Shown one piece after another: positions 20,315 through 28,863 of a stretch of 64,000 nucleotides of DNA. The number at the start of each line of letters is the position of its first letter. The first letter of the stretch is position 1. The stretch spans positions 1,574,001 to 1,638,000 of the forward strand of contig NZ_CP032509.1 in NCBI RefSeq assembly GCF_003952725.1. The letters are read 5' to 3'. Under the pieces are notes generated by a model, which was not told the origin of the DNA, searched no databases, and saw only the letters and a list, made by a program, of their open reading frames with translations. This stretch comes from Georhizobium profundi (GTDB taxonomy: Bacteria; Pseudomonadota; Alphaproteobacteria; Rhizobiales; Rhizobiaceae). A program made the translations under genes and the position numbers.

Positions 20315-20989
20315 ATGATCCCCTGGGTACATCTCGATACGGCGATCGTGCCGGGCGATGGAACGCCGCTGAAGCTGATGCAGCGCGGCCATGAGTTCTC
20401 GATCATGACCGGCGCCACCGAACTGATGAACAGCCGCTTGAGCGGTTCGGAAGAGGTGCTCGCGGAACGGTCCTGCGAGCTGGTTGCGGATCGCGCCCGG
20501 CCGCGCATTCTGGTCGGTGGCCTCGGCATGGGCTTCACGCTGCGTGCCGCGCTGAAGGCCTTGAAAGCCGAAAGCGAGATCGTTGTCGCCGAACTCGTGC
20601 CGGCTGTGGTGACGTGGGCGCGCGGACCGTTGCAGCCGATCTATGGCGAGAGCCTCGGCGACCCGCGCTTGACGATCATCGAAAGCGATGTAGGCGCCGT
20701 CATTTCAGCCGAGCCTGGCCGCTACGATGCGATCCTGCTCGACGTCGACAATGGCCCGGACGGGCTGACACGCGATGCCAATGAAGGTCTTTACAGCTTC
20801 GCCGGCCTGGAAAGAGCGCGACGTGCTCTGACGAAGAACGGGGTTCTGGCCGTCTGGTCTTCTGCGCCGGATGCGGGCTTTTCGCGCAGGCTCAAATCAT
20901 CGGGGTTTGCCGTGGAAGAAGTGAAGGTGCGCGCCAGGCGCTCACGCGGGGCGCGGCACCTCATCTGGCTCGCGACGCGCACGGACTAG
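20315..20989 (+). CDS. Spermidine-synthase-like methyltransferase-fold protein
   Basis: This 224-residue protein has a Rossmann methyltransferase/aminopropyltransferase fold. The nucleotide-binding glycine loop is ILVGGLGMGFT, the acidic turn is VVAELVPAVV, and LLDVDNGPD is in the post-strand-4 position. It lacks the N-terminal beta domain of true spermidine synthases, and its ending resembles SAM-dependent spermine-synthase-like proteins common in alphaproteobacteria. The substrate is not known. It is 4 bp after fhs (ATG directly downstream of TGATCCG) and ends 4 bp before the stop of the convergent extensin-like gene. Confidence 0.75.
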   Translation: MIPWVHLDTAIVPGDGTPLKLMQRGHEFSIMTGATELMNSRLSGSEEVLAERSCELVADRARPRILVGGLGMGFTLRAALKALKAESEIVVAELVPAVVTWARGPLQPIYGESLGDPRLTIIESDVGAVISAEPGRYDAILLDVDNGPDGLTRDANEGLYSFAGLERARRALTKNGVLAVWSSAPDAGFSRRLKSSGFAVEEVKVRARRSRGARHLIWLATRTD

Positions 20990-20993
20990 CCCG

Positions 20994-21938
20994 TCACGGC
21001 GTCTGGCAGAGACGGTAATCGCTTGAGCGTTCGGCGATGTCGAGATGCAGATGGTCGTCGTGATACGCGTCCGACCCGGGTCCGAGAACTGTCGTGAAAT
21101 GCAAACAAGCGCCCGAGCCGACCGCCTTCTGGAAGGCTTCGCTGGCATCGCCGTCACCTTCCTTGGGTGAAACGGTGATGGCTTCTCCGCTTTCGAAGGT
21201 GAAGCTCATGATGTCGATGGCGTTGCCCAGCGCATGTTCCGAGATGTCGGCTTCTTCGACGTTGTTGCGCGGACGGCAGACATAGGTCGATCCGTGGTTG
21301 AGTGTCATGAGCTGGCCGAGTTCGAGCGCGCGGGCGGCGGGCAGGACTTCTCCGCGCACCCATTTCGCTAGTGCCAGCGCAGTTGCACAGCGCATCTGCG
21401 TTTCCGGTTCGAGCGCGATGCCCGGTAGGACGCTTGTGACGGCGAAGGGCGTGTCGACGCCGCATCCAGCCTGTTCGGGACCTTCGGGTTCGATCGTATC
21501 CATGAGCGTGAACTCCGCACCCAGGCCGCGCAGTTCGGCACGGCAGGCACGCAGCGCGGCTGCGTCCTCGGGCTCCGGGGGAAGGAGCTCGGGGGTCTCC
21601 TCCTCGACGGGCTCTTCCTCGACTTCGCCGGCATCCGCATCCGCATCGGTACCGGCATCTGCGTCATCGGAAGCTTCGTCGACGTCCTCCTCGGGGCGCT
21701 CATCCGGGACCGGCACGTCTTCGGGGGCTTCCTCTTCCGCTTCCCCGCCGTCGATGGGCTGATCGGCGTCATCTCCTGGTTCGGCATCGCCGGGAAGCTC
21801 CGGTCGCTCTTCTGGCAAGGGTGCGTCACTGGCTTGCGGCAAAGTCGGATCGGGCCCGGTTTCCTGAGCAGTCGCAGGCGTCATCAGCGCGAGCGCGAGA
21901 ATTGCGGCGGCTACGCTGCAGGCAAATCGAGTGTCCAT
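20994..21938 (-). CDS. Extensin-like C-terminal domain protein, exported
   Basis: This 314-residue protein begins with a signal peptide (cleavage after TATAQ-type sequence near residue 24). A highly acidic Pro/Glu/Asp-rich linker follows at about 25-120 and is probably disordered. The rest is an extensin-like_C domain: an early CRAELRGLGA, then SEHALGNAIDI, CLHFTTVLGPGSDAYHDDHLHLD and paired cysteines. The His/Asp pattern resembles zinc peptidoglycan peptidases of the LAS type, suggesting a cell-wall role; activity is inferred. ATG at 21938 follows GGAGAGGA with good spacing. The acidic linker is long for the family. Confidence 0.85.
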   Translation of the reverse strand: MDTRFACSVAAAILALALMTPATAQETGPDPTLPQASDAPLPEERPELPGDAEPGDDADQPIDGGEAEEEAPEDVPVPDERPEEDVDEASDDADAGTDADADAGEVEEEPVEEETPELLPPEPEDAAALRACRAELRGLGAEFTLMDTIEPEGPEQAGCGVDTPFAVTSVLPGIALEPETQMRCATALALAKWVRGEVLPAARALELGQLMTLNHGSTYVCRPRNNVEEADISEHALGNAIDIMSFTFESGEAITVSPKEGDGDASEAFQKAVGSGACLHFTTVLGPGSDAYHDDHLHLDIAERSSDYRLCQTP

Positions 21939-22058
21939 CAAGGATTGATCCTCTCCCACGACGCGATCGCGTCGAGCGCTCCCCGGTGCCTGAACGCATG
22001 GTGTGAGTCCCGGTTCCCATGGGCGAGGGGAGAGTGGAGCCTACGCTCGCGAATCCAG

Positions 22059-22087
22059 TTGCGGCGGGCCGCTTTCGCCGGTATTGA
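22059..22087 (+). promoter_or_regulatory. Promoter of trpL-trpE(G)
   Basis: TTGCGG (22059-22064) and TATTGA (22082-22087) are spaced by 17 bp. The predicted first transcribed base, 6-7 bp after the -10, coincides with the A of the trpL ATG at 22094. The leader peptide would thus be translated from a leaderless mRNA, as known for rhizobial trpL. Confidence 0.6.
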
Positions 22088-22093
22088 GAATGC

Positions 22094-22138
22094 ATGAACA
22101 TGGCACGCGCAAACAAGAATTGGTGGTGGGCACGCTAG
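22094..22138 (+). CDS. trpL: trp operon leader peptide with three tandem Trp codons
   Basis: This 14-codon open frame encodes MNMARANKNWWWAR. It has three consecutive TGG codons (22121-22129) immediately before the final Ala-Arg and a TAG stop. Length and the WWWAR ending match the rhizobial trpL peptide. No ribosome-binding site precedes it; the promoter places its ATG at the transcript's 5' end. Ribosome stalling on the Trp codons when charged tRNA-Trp is scarce would favour the antiterminator and expression of trpE(G). Confidence 0.85.
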   Translation: MNMARANKNWWWAR

Positions 22139-22207
22139 AGCGGCCGCGACCAGTCGTGCGTGACTGATAGACCGAAGCCGCCCAGGATCACTCCCGGCGG
22201 CTTTTTT
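22094..22207 (+). promoter_or_regulatory. Transcription attenuator of trpE(G), potential rnTrpL-type small RNA
   Basis: Downstream of trpL, several alternative pairings are visible. GCACG (22130-22134) can pair with CGTGC; CAGTC (22151-22155) pairs with GACTG (22162-22166). GCGGC (22140-22144) can pair with GCCGC, the left arm of the terminator. The terminator is GCCGCCcaGGA-tcac-TCCcGGCGGC (22177-22201) followed by six T. Termination would release an RNA of about 114 nt, similar in size and content to the trans-acting rnTrpL RNA of Sinorhizobium. Confidence 0.85.
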
Positions 22208-22262
22208 GTTTGAGCCCGTCGGACAGGGTGGCCGGGCTGAACAAAAAGGGTGGGCAGCGACG

Positions 22263-24449
22263 ATGGCTCGGATTGAAGAAGACGGCGCGCAGACTTTCCT
22301 GACGGAAGGTGGCGTTGAGGTTTCCCGGCTGCGGCGGGAGGTCGGCTATGGCGGTGCGATCGACAGCTACATCGATCGGCTCGATGAGCGGCGCGGTGCC
22401 GTCTTCTCGTCAAACTACGAATATCCCGGCCGCTATACCCGTTGGGATACGGCGATCGTCGATCCCCCGCTGTCGATCACGGCGCGCGGTCGAGCGGTCA
22501 CCCTCGATGCCTACAACGATCGCGGTGCAGTGCTGCTTGAGATGATCGCAGCGCGGCTCGCGTCCGAGCAGGAGATGACGCTCGTCGAGCGGACTGATCG
22601 CAAGCTTGCGCTTCAGGTGCATGAGCCCAGCCGCCTGTTCACCGAAGAAGAACGCTCCCGCGTCCCCACTGTCTTCACGGTGCTGCGCGCTATCATCGAT
22701 CTCTTCCGGTCGTCGGAAGACAGCAATATCGGGCTCTACGGCGCGTTTGGCTACGATCTGGCCTTTCAGTTCGATCCGGTGAAGCAGTCCCTGCCGCGGC
22801 CGGACGACCAGCGCGATCTCGTGCTTTTCCTGCCCGACGAGATTCTGGTCGTCGACCATTATTCGGCAAAAGCCTGGATCGATCGATACGATTTCACCAA
22901 GGATGGTGCCACGACCTTAGGCAAGGACGGGTCTATCGAAGCCGAGCCGTTCCAGGACACGGGCACGGTTCCGGAAAAGTGCGACCACCAGCCGGGCGAA
23001 TATGCCGATCTGGTGCGCCGCGCGAAGGAGAGCTTCAAGCGCGGAGACCTGTTCGAAGTCGTGCCGGGGCAGATGTTTCGCGAGCGCTGCAAGTCGAAGC
23101 CGTCCGCGATCTCGCGCCGGCTCAAGGCGATCAATCCGTCGCCCTATTCGTTCTTCATCAATCTCGGAAACCAGGAATATCTCATCGGCGCATCGCCGGA
23201 AATGTTCGTGCGGGTCAATGGCCGGCGCGTCGAGACCTGCCCGATCTCGGGCACGATCAAGCGTGGCGAGGATGCAATTTCTGATTCAGAACAAATCCTC
23301 AAGCTGTTGAATTCAAAGAAAGACGAGTCCGAACTCACCATGTGTTCGGATGTCGACCGGAACGACAAGAGCCGCGTCTGCGAGCCTGGTTCGGTCAAGG
23401 TGATCGGACGCCGCCAGATCGAGATGTATTCGCGGCTCATCCACACGGTCGATCATATCGAAGGCCGGCTGCGGGACGGGATGGACGCGTTCGACGCATT
23501 CCTCTCGCACGCCTGGGCCGTGACGGTGACAGGAGCGCCGAAGCTCTGGGCGATGCGCTTTATCGAAGCCAACGAGAAGAGCCCGCGCGCCTGGTATGGC
23601 GGCGCGATCGGCATGGTGAACTTCAATGGCGACATGAACACCGGGCTGACGCTTCGCACCATCCGCATCAAGGCCGGCGTGGCGGAAGTGCGTGCCGGCG
23701 CAACGCTGCTCTATGACAGCGATCCGGAGGAAGAGGCAGCCGAAACCGAGCTCAAGGCCTCGGCGATGATTTCGGCCATTCGCGACGCCGGCAGCGCTTC
23801 GGTTACGGCGGGCGCGCGAAAGACCGACCGGGTCGGCGACGGGGTGTCGATCCTGCTCGTCGACCACGAGGACAGCTTCGTCCACACGCTGGCCAACTAT
23901 CTGCGCCAGACCGGTGCTACGGTCACCACAGTACGCTCGCCGGTGGCCGACGAAGTGCTCGATCGTATCGATCCGGATCTGGTGGTGCTTTCGCCTGGCC
24001 CCGGCAGCCCGAAGGATTTCGACTGCAAGGCGACGATCAAGCGCGCGCGGGCGAGGGGCCTGCCCATCTTCGGCGTCTGTCTGGGGCTGCAGGCTCTGGC
24101 GGAAGCCTATGGCGGCCAGTTGCGCCAGCTTGCCCTGCCCATGCACGGGAAGCCGTCGCGTATCCGCATCATTGATCCCGGCGCTGTCTTCGATGGTTTG
24201 CCGTTCGAAGTGACCGTCGGCCGTTACCACTCGATCTTCGCCGATCCGGCGAGCCTGCCCTCGGATTTCCGCATCACGGCGGAGAGCGAGGACGGAACGA
24301 TCATGGGCATCGAACATTTTCGGGAACCGGTCGCTGCCGTGCAGTTCCACCCGGAATCGATCATGACGCTCGGCCAGGATGTCGGCATGCGCATCATCGA
24401 AAACGTCGTGGCACGGCTTGCGCGCAAGGCCGATGTAGCGGCTGCCTGA
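22263..24449 (+). CDS. trpE: Fused anthranilate synthase TrpE(G)
   Basis: This 728-residue enzyme commits chorismate to tryptophan, making anthranilate with glutamine-derived ammonia. The N-terminal chorismate-binding half (about 1-510) has [38 protein letters not shown], the metal-binding [12 protein letters not shown] and a VTGAPK motif. The C-terminal class I glutamine amidotransferase (about 535-728) has GVCLGLQ (nucleophile Cys606) and [10 protein letters not shown]. The fused form is typical of Hyphomicrobiales. ATG at 22263 starts [10 protein letters not shown], matching rhizobial homologues; an in-frame TTT/ATG-like extension within the attenuator was rejected. It is regulated by attenuation. 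Confidence 0.96.
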   Translation: MARIEEDGAQTFLTEGGVEVSRLRREVGYGGAIDSYIDRLDERRGAVFSSNYEYPGRYTRWDTAIVDPPLSITARGRAVTLDAYNDRGAVLLEMIAARLASEQEMTLVERTDRKLALQVHEPSRLFTEEERSRVPTVFTVLRAIIDLFRSSEDSNIGLYGAFGYDLAFQFDPVKQSLPRPDDQRDLVLFLPDEILVVDHYSAKAWIDRYDFTKDGATTLGKDGSIEAEPFQDTGTVPEKCDHQPGEYADLVRRAKESFKRGDLFEVVPGQMFRERCKSKPSAISRRLKAINPSPYSFFINLGNQEYLIGASPEMFVRVNGRRVETCPISGTIKRGEDAISDSEQILKLLNSKKDESELTMCSDVDRNDKSRVCEPGSVKVIGRRQIEMYSRLIHTVDHIEGRLRDGMDAFDAFLSHAWAVTVTGAPKLWAMRFIEANEKSPRAWYGGAIGMVNFNGDMNTGLTLRTIRIKAGVAEVRAGATLLYDSDPEEEAAETELKASAMISAIRDAGSASVTAGARKTDRVGDGVSILLVDHEDSFVHTLANYLRQTGATVTTVRSPVADEVLDRIDPDLVVLSPGPGSPKDFDCKATIKRARARGLPIFGVCLGLQALAEAYGGQLRQLALPMHGKPSRIRIIDPGAVFDGLPFEVTVGRYHSIFADPASLPSDFRITAESEDGTIMGIEHFREPVAAVQFHPESIMTLGQDVGMRIIENVVARLARKADVAAA

Positions 24450-24461
24450 AGGACGACGAGC

Positions 24462-25373
24462 GTGGTGCCAAGCAACAGCGTGCGGGTGAGGCAACTCGCC
24501 TTCTGGTCGATCCCGATCGCCTTGGTCGTGACGGGCATGAAGCTGGTCGCCTGGTGGGTGACGGGCTCCGTCGCGCTTTTGTCCGACGGCCTGGAGTCGA
24601 TCGTCAACATCATCGCGGCACTGATTGCGTTCTACGCCGTTTCCTACGCCCATAAGCCGGCCGATGCGGACCATCCGTTCGGGCACCACAAGGCTGAATA
24701 CTTCTCCGCGGTCATCGAAGGCGTGCTGATCGTCGTGGCGGCCATCGCCATCATGCAGCAGGCGATCCCGGCGCTCTTCGAACCGCAATTGCCGGAAGCC
24801 GCAGGGCTCGGCCTGACCATCAATCTCGCCGCTGCCGCCATCAACGCGGCCTGGGCCTACATCCTCATCCGCGAGGGGCGCGCCTATCGATCGCCCGCGC
24901 TCGTCGCCGATGGGCACCATATCGTGTCGGACGTCGTGACATCTGTCGGCGTCTTCATCGGTCTCGTTGCGGCGCTCGTTACGGGCTTTGCGATCCTCGA
25001 TCCGCTGCTCGCCATCATCGTCGCCATCAACATCCTCTTCCAGGGCTGGAAGGTCATCTCGGCGTCTGTCGGCGGGTTGATGGACCGCGCCGTGGATGCG
25101 CAGGACGATGCTCTCATCCGTGCCGCGATCGCCGACCACGCCGCAGGCTCGGTGAATGTGCATGATCTGAAGACCCGCCAGGCGGGGCCGGCGACCTTTG
25201 TCGATTTCCATATGGTCGTGCCGGCCGAGATGACGGTGGCAGCATCTCATGTGATCTGCGACCGGATCGAAGATGCGATCCGTGCCGCGGTGCCGGGCGC
25301 CCGCATCGCGATCCATGTGGAGCCGGAAGGCGTGAAGGCGCACGGCGTCCGCGTCATGCCGCAGCAGAGCTAA
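24462..25373 (+). CDS. Cation diffusion facilitator family efflux protein
   Basis: This 303-residue inner-membrane antiporter exports a divalent metal. Six membrane helices cover about residues 12-205, and a cytoplasmic C-terminal domain covers about 210-295. Metal-site residues are Asp42 in LLSDGLES (helix 2) and His153/Asp157 in DGHHIVSDV (helix 5). The helix-2 site has Ser at the position of the second Asp of YiiP, so the metal preference may differ; Fe or Mn is as likely as Zn. The GTG start at 24462 (or 24465) lies 12 bp after trpE(G) with GAAGGACGAC upstream, so it may be cotranscribed with it. Confidence 0.88.
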   Translation: MVPSNSVRVRQLAFWSIPIALVVTGMKLVAWWVTGSVALLSDGLESIVNIIAALIAFYAVSYAHKPADADHPFGHHKAEYFSAVIEGVLIVVAAIAIMQQAIPALFEPQLPEAAGLGLTINLAAAAINAAWAYILIREGRAYRSPALVADGHHIVSDVVTSVGVFIGLVAALVTGFAILDPLLAIIVAINILFQGWKVISASVGGLMDRAVDAQDDALIRAAIADHAAGSVNVHDLKTRQAGPATFVDFHMVVPAEMTVAASHVICDRIEDAIRAAVPGARIAIHVEPEGVKAHGVRVMPQQS

Positions 25374-25381
25374 TTGCAAAG

Positions 25382-25411
25382 ATGGCGGGTCGCGACGATG
25401 CGACCCGCCAT
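25382..25411. terminator. Hairpin between convergent genes
   Basis: A perfect 12-bp inverted repeat, ATGGCGGGTCGC / GCGACCCGCCAT, encloses the loop GACGAT. It lies just after the cation efflux gene and before the stop of the convergent flavoprotein gene. There is no U-tract, but its position and strength fit a shared 3'-end structure. Confidence 0.55.
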
Positions 25412-25422
25412 GAAGCTTGTTC

Positions 25423-26589
25423 TCAAAATACCGTGTCGACCGGAAGTCCCATCGCCATTGCCCCTGCATACGCTGCCTGGGGGCCGCGTTGCAGCGGGTG
25501 GAACCGGGCGCCCTGGACGTCGCGGAAGCATCGCTCCAGCCCGGCCTTTCGGTAGAAGCCGGTTCCGCCGGCAAGCTCCAGCGCCAGTTCAACCGTCTCG
25601 ATCGCTTTGTCCGCCACCAGCGTGCGTCCCATCATCACCGCATTGACCGTCTCGGCGGAGGCATCGCCGCGCAGGGCGGTTTCGACCATGAAGCGGTGCG
25701 CCAGTTGGGCAGCCTTGAGGCTCGTCACCATGCGACCCGCCAGATCGAGCGTGTGCGCCGTCTGCGGCTTGCGCGATGCGATCTCGATCGCGATGTCGCG
25801 CGCCCGCTCTGCAACACCGAGATAGACCGCGTAGATCAGCGGAAAGGCGACGGTCGCGATGATCTGGAACACCGGGTGCCACCGACCCGCCGGGCGCTTG
25901 AACGCAATGACGGCATCGGCAACGAACAGCCCGTCGATCACGACATCATGCGATCCCGTGCCCCGCATGCCGAGCGCGCGCCAGGTCGGCTCGATTGAGA
26001 CCTCCGCAGCTTTCATGGGAACACCGAAATGGATGACCGACGAGGTTCCATCGCCTTCGTTGATGAGCGCTCCCGACATGAGAACGTCGCCTGCGGGCGA
26101 CGCGGACGTGAAGACCTTGCGGGCCCGAATGCGATAGCCGCCATCGACCCGCTCAGCCGTCCCGGAGCCGCCGATCCAATCCGATCCACCGCTTGAGAGC
26201 AGGATAATGCGTTCGCTTGCGACGCGGCGCAGAAGCGGCTCGACCGCCGCAACCTGCTGATGGCGCCATCGCCAGGCGGGTACGGCGACCTGATGTGTGT
26301 GCATTGAAAACGCGAGCGCCGTCGAACTGCAGCCATGGGCAAGCGTGCGCAGCATCTCTGCAAGCTGCTCGACATTGGCGCCGCCTCCACCGAGTTCGAT
26401 AGGAACGCCTGCCTCGACAAGTCCGGCGCCCTTCAGAAGAGCGAAATTTTCCGCAACGAATGCATCTTGTTCGTCAGTGCTTTCGGCGCGTTTCCTCAAT
26501 TCTGGAATCAGTGATTTTGCGATGTCTATCGGATCCGTTCCCATGCTCCGCATGCGGGTTGCATTCGTGTCCTGAACAGCCAGTGCCAT
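25423..26589 (-). CDS. Acyl-CoA dehydrogenase-like flavoprotein
   Basis: This 388-residue member of the acyl-CoA dehydrogenase fold has an N-terminal helical domain with PIELGGGGANVEQLAEML. A middle beta domain follows (GYRIRARKVFTSAS, HFGVP, RALGMRGTGSHDV). The C-terminal helical domain ends AGGTGFYRKAGLERCFRDVQGARFHPLQRG. That ending resembles the flavin-dependent monooxygenase branch (DszC/SfnB-like) as much as beta-oxidation enzymes, and a clear catalytic Glu was not identified. The start at 26589 has GAGGGAG 7 bp upstream. It is divergent from an HxlR regulator, probably its regulator. Confidence 0.8.
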   Translation of the reverse strand: MALAVQDTNATRMRSMGTDPIDIAKSLIPELRKRAESTDEQDAFVAENFALLKGAGLVEAGVPIELGGGGANVEQLAEMLRTLAHGCSSTALAFSMHTHQVAVPAWRWRHQQVAAVEPLLRRVASERIILLSSGGSDWIGGSGTAERVDGGYRIRARKVFTSASPAGDVLMSGALINEGDGTSSVIHFGVPMKAAEVSIEPTWRALGMRGTGSHDVVIDGLFVADAVIAFKRPAGRWHPVFQIIATVAFPLIYAVYLGVAERARDIAIEIASRKPQTAHTLDLAGRMVTSLKAAQLAHRFMVETALRGDASAETVNAVMMGRTLVADKAIETVELALELAGGTGFYRKAGLERCFRDVQGARFHPLQRGPQAAYAGAMAMGLPVDTVF

Positions 26590-26744
26590 GATCATTCTCC
26601 CTCGACTGATTGATCGAGCTTGATGATCCGCCTGCTTTCTCGGGATTTCCAGTTCAGGAACTGTACTGCGCTTTTCGTATCGCGCGCCGCGAGAACGCGG
26701 TATTATCCGGCTCGGGCAGTGGGGCGGCAGGCGAGGGCCAGCCC

Positions 26745-27440
26745 ATGACGGAACATGCCGGTTACGGACAATTCTGTCCGGTTGCGATGGCGGCCGAGAT
26801 CCTCTGTTCGCGCTGGACGGTGCTGATCGTGCGCGAGCTCATTTGCGGCACGACGCGCTTCAACGATCTTCGCCGCGGGGTGCCGCGCATGTCGCCAGCG
26901 CTTCTGTCAAAGCGGTTGAAGGAACTGGAGCAAGCAGGCGTCATCGAAGCCATTCGGCGCAACGATGGCACGGCGTTGGAATATCACCTCACTCGAGCAG
27001 GGCGTGATCTCGAGCCACTCGTCATGGGGCTCGGCATCTGGGGGCAGCGCTGGGTGGAATCGCGGCTTTCTCTCAAGAATCTCGACCCGTCGCTTCTGAT
27101 GTGGGACATGCGACGGCATCTCAATCCGCAACCGCTTCCGCCGCGACGGTGCACGATACAATTTCTGTATCCCGAACTGCCGACGAACCGGCAAAGCTGG
27201 TGGCTGGTCGTCGACCGCGGCCATGTGGATCTCTGCAATTTCGATCCGGGTTTCGATCTCGACCTTCTTGTCACGGGGGACTTGCGCAGCATGACAGCCG
27301 TCTGGATGGGGCTCGCACCTATCCGCAGCGAAATCGACGCGGGGAGGCTCGTCGTCGATGGAGATCCCGTCATCGCCAAGGCCATGCAGCAATGGCTCGG
27401 CCTCAGCCCTTTCGCACCCCACGCTCGGCAGGCCAGCTAG
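26745..27440 (+). CDS. HxlR-family transcriptional regulator with SCP2-like C-terminus
   Basis: This 231-residue protein has an HxlR winged helix at residues 5-105 (CPVAMAAEILCSRWTVLIVREL, with the conserved Cys11, then MSPALLSKRLKELEQAGVI). A C-terminal domain at about 130-225 resembles SCP2 sterol-carrier-like ligand-binding folds, seen in longer HxlR proteins. The start follows GCGAGGG by 7 bp; an upstream in-frame ATG at 26610 has no such support. The 155-bp gap to the divergent flavoprotein gene should hold both promoters. The inducer is unknown, probably a hydrophobic or aldehyde compound. Confidence 0.85.
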   Translation: MTEHAGYGQFCPVAMAAEILCSRWTVLIVRELICGTTRFNDLRRGVPRMSPALLSKRLKELEQAGVIEAIRRNDGTALEYHLTRAGRDLEPLVMGLGIWGQRWVESRLSLKNLDPSLLMWDMRRHLNPQPLPPRRCTIQFLYPELPTNRQSWWLVVDRGHVDLCNFDPGFDLDLLVTGDLRSMTAVWMGLAPIRSEIDAGRLVVDGDPVIAKAMQQWLGLSPFAPHARQAS

Positions 27441-27518
27441 GCGCTCGACAAATCACTAGGAAAATCAACGAACGACTTGCGTCTGTCGAATGAGCGCGAT
27501 AGCGTCCGACCATTCGAC

Positions 27519-27608
27519 AGGGGTGCTCCGTATTGCCGGGGCTGAGATGCGAGGCGCGTGAAGCCTCCGGACCCTCAAGCTGATCTGGTTAATGCCAGCG
27601 GAGCGAGG
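27519..27608 (+). promoter_or_regulatory. TPP (THI-box) riboswitch controlling ykoFEDC
   Basis: The two conserved TPP-aptamer blocks are present in order: AGGGGTGC (27519-27526) and GGGGCTGAGATG (27537-27548) form the pyrimidine-sensing arm. ACCCTC...CTGATCTGGTTAATGCCAG (27571-27598) forms the pyrophosphate arm and closing stem. The end of the aptamer abuts the ribosome site GCGAGG of ykoF (start 27616), so TPP binding probably hides the ribosome site and blocks translation; no intrinsic terminator is seen. Confidence 0.95.
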
Positions 27609-27615
27609 CGACGAC

Positions 27616-28227
27616 ATGTTTTCCGGTGCGCAGATTTCCCTTTATCCGATGTCCGACGATTTCGTCCGGATCATACTCGATGCCGTGCAGGCGCTGGATC
27701 CCTATCGGGATCGGTTCCGCATCGAGACCGACGACGTGTCGACGCTGATCGTCGGGCCGCCGGAGGACCTCTTCCCCGCCATGCGCGATGTCTTCGTGCG
27801 TGCGGCGCATTCTGGCGTCCACTGCGTTCTTTCCGCCGCCGTCTCGCGCGGCTGCCCGGGCGAACCGGATGATCCGATCTGCACGCCGATCTCGGGCGCC
27901 GGCAATGCGCTGCCGCTCGCCGAGCGGATCGAGGCGGCGTGCGCGCATGTGGCCGATGCGGCCTTCACAGGTCAGCATGTGGCGGCGCAATTTTCGCTCT
28001 ACCCGCTTGGCGAAGGGCACCACATGGACGAGATCTATGGGTGCATCGATTTCCTGAAGTCATCGGGCGTATTCGATTGCTCGAAGAATTTCTGCACGAA
28101 GCTCGGGGGCGATGCCGGCGCGGTGTTCGCAACGCTCTCGGAAGCCTTCCTGCGTTTCGGCGATGCGCGTGGCCATGTGGCGCTCGACATAACCGTCTCG
28201 GCCAACAGCCCGAGCAAGCGCGCCTGA
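27616..28227 (+). CDS. ykoF: YkoF-family thiamine/hydroxymethylpyrimidine-binding protein
   Basis: This 203-residue protein is built of two ferredoxin-like repeats (about 5-85 and 122-200), each opening with the same kind of motif (AQISLYPMSDDF; AAQFSLYPLGEGHHMDEIY). This is the YkoF signature of a cytoplasmic protein that binds thiamine or its HMP moiety. It is first in an operon in the same order as Bacillus ykoFEDC and lies under a TPP riboswitch. ATG at 27616 (MFSGAQIS) fits the ribosome site. It probably delivers or senses the imported precursor. Confidence 0.92.
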   Translation: MFSGAQISLYPMSDDFVRIILDAVQALDPYRDRFRIETDDVSTLIVGPPEDLFPAMRDVFVRAAHSGVHCVLSAAVSRGCPGEPDDPICTPISGAGNALPLAERIEAACAHVADAAFTGQHVAAQFSLYPLGEGHHMDEIYGCIDFLKSSGVFDCSKNFCTKLGGDAGAVFATLSEAFLRFGDARGHVALDITVSANSPSKRA

Positions 28228-28281
28228 GGGCGCGGCGCTAACCCTCTCTCCTGTTTCATATTTTCTCTCAAGAGGCCTGTC

Positions 28282-28863
28282 ATGCACAGCAACAGCTGGA
28301 CCCTGCGCGAAATCCTGATCGTCGCCTTTCTCGGAGCCGTGTTTGGCGTCCTCTATCTGGCCTGGGTGCAGGTCTGGCTCATCACGCAGGCGATGTTCGG
28401 GCCGGTGACGATGGATGTCGTCATGGGGTTCTGGTTCATCGTCTCGATCATCGCTGCCGCAATCATCCGCAAGCCGGGTGCGGCGCTCCTGTCCGAAGTG
28501 CTCGCGGCGGTCGTCCAGGTTCTGCTCGGAAGTCCGGCGGGCCTGCTGCTGATCGTCACCGGGCTGGTCCAGGGTGCAGGTGCGGAAGCCGTTTTCGCAG
28601 CCACGCGCTGGAAAAACTATCGCCTGCCCGTGCTGATGGCAGCGGGCGTTGGGGCTGCGGTCGCGTCCTTCATCTACACCTGGGTCCGCTTCGACTATGG
28701 CGCGCTCGCACCGGGCCTGCTGATCGCGATGTTCGTGCTCAGATGCCTGAGCGGCGCGCTGCTCGGCGGCCTGCTTGGACATTGGGTGACGCAGGCGCTC
28801 TATCGTACGGGCGTGCTCTCCGGTCTCGGCATCGATCGCGACCGGCGGGTCGTGCATGGCTGA
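28282..28863 (+). CDS. ykoE: ECF transporter S component YkoE (HMP/thiamine precursor)
   Basis: This 193-residue substrate-binding membrane subunit of an energy-coupling-factor importer has about five to six hydrophobic helices from residue 10 to 180. The N-terminal polar WTLREILIVAFLGAVFG resembles other vitamin S components. Identity as YkoE rests on the riboswitch, the YkoF neighbour, and the D/C partners that follow. Its last 8 bp overlap the next start, so translation is coupled. Confidence 0.9.
   Translation: MHSNSWTLREILIVAFLGAVFGVLYLAWVQVWLITQAMFGPVTMDVVMGFWFIVSIIAAAIIRKPGAALLSEVLAAVVQVLLGSPAGLLLIVTGLVQGAGAEAVFAATRWKNYRLPVLMAAGVGAAVASFIYTWVRFDYGALAPGLLIAMFVLRCLSGALLGGLLGHWVTQALYRTGVLSGLGIDRDRRVVHG

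Noticed and set aside
23313..25592. A 759-codon minus-strand open frame across trpE(G) and the cation efflux gene
   Set aside because: Spans two well-supported plus-strand genes and a hairpin, and shows no domain. Chance openness in GC-rich DNA.
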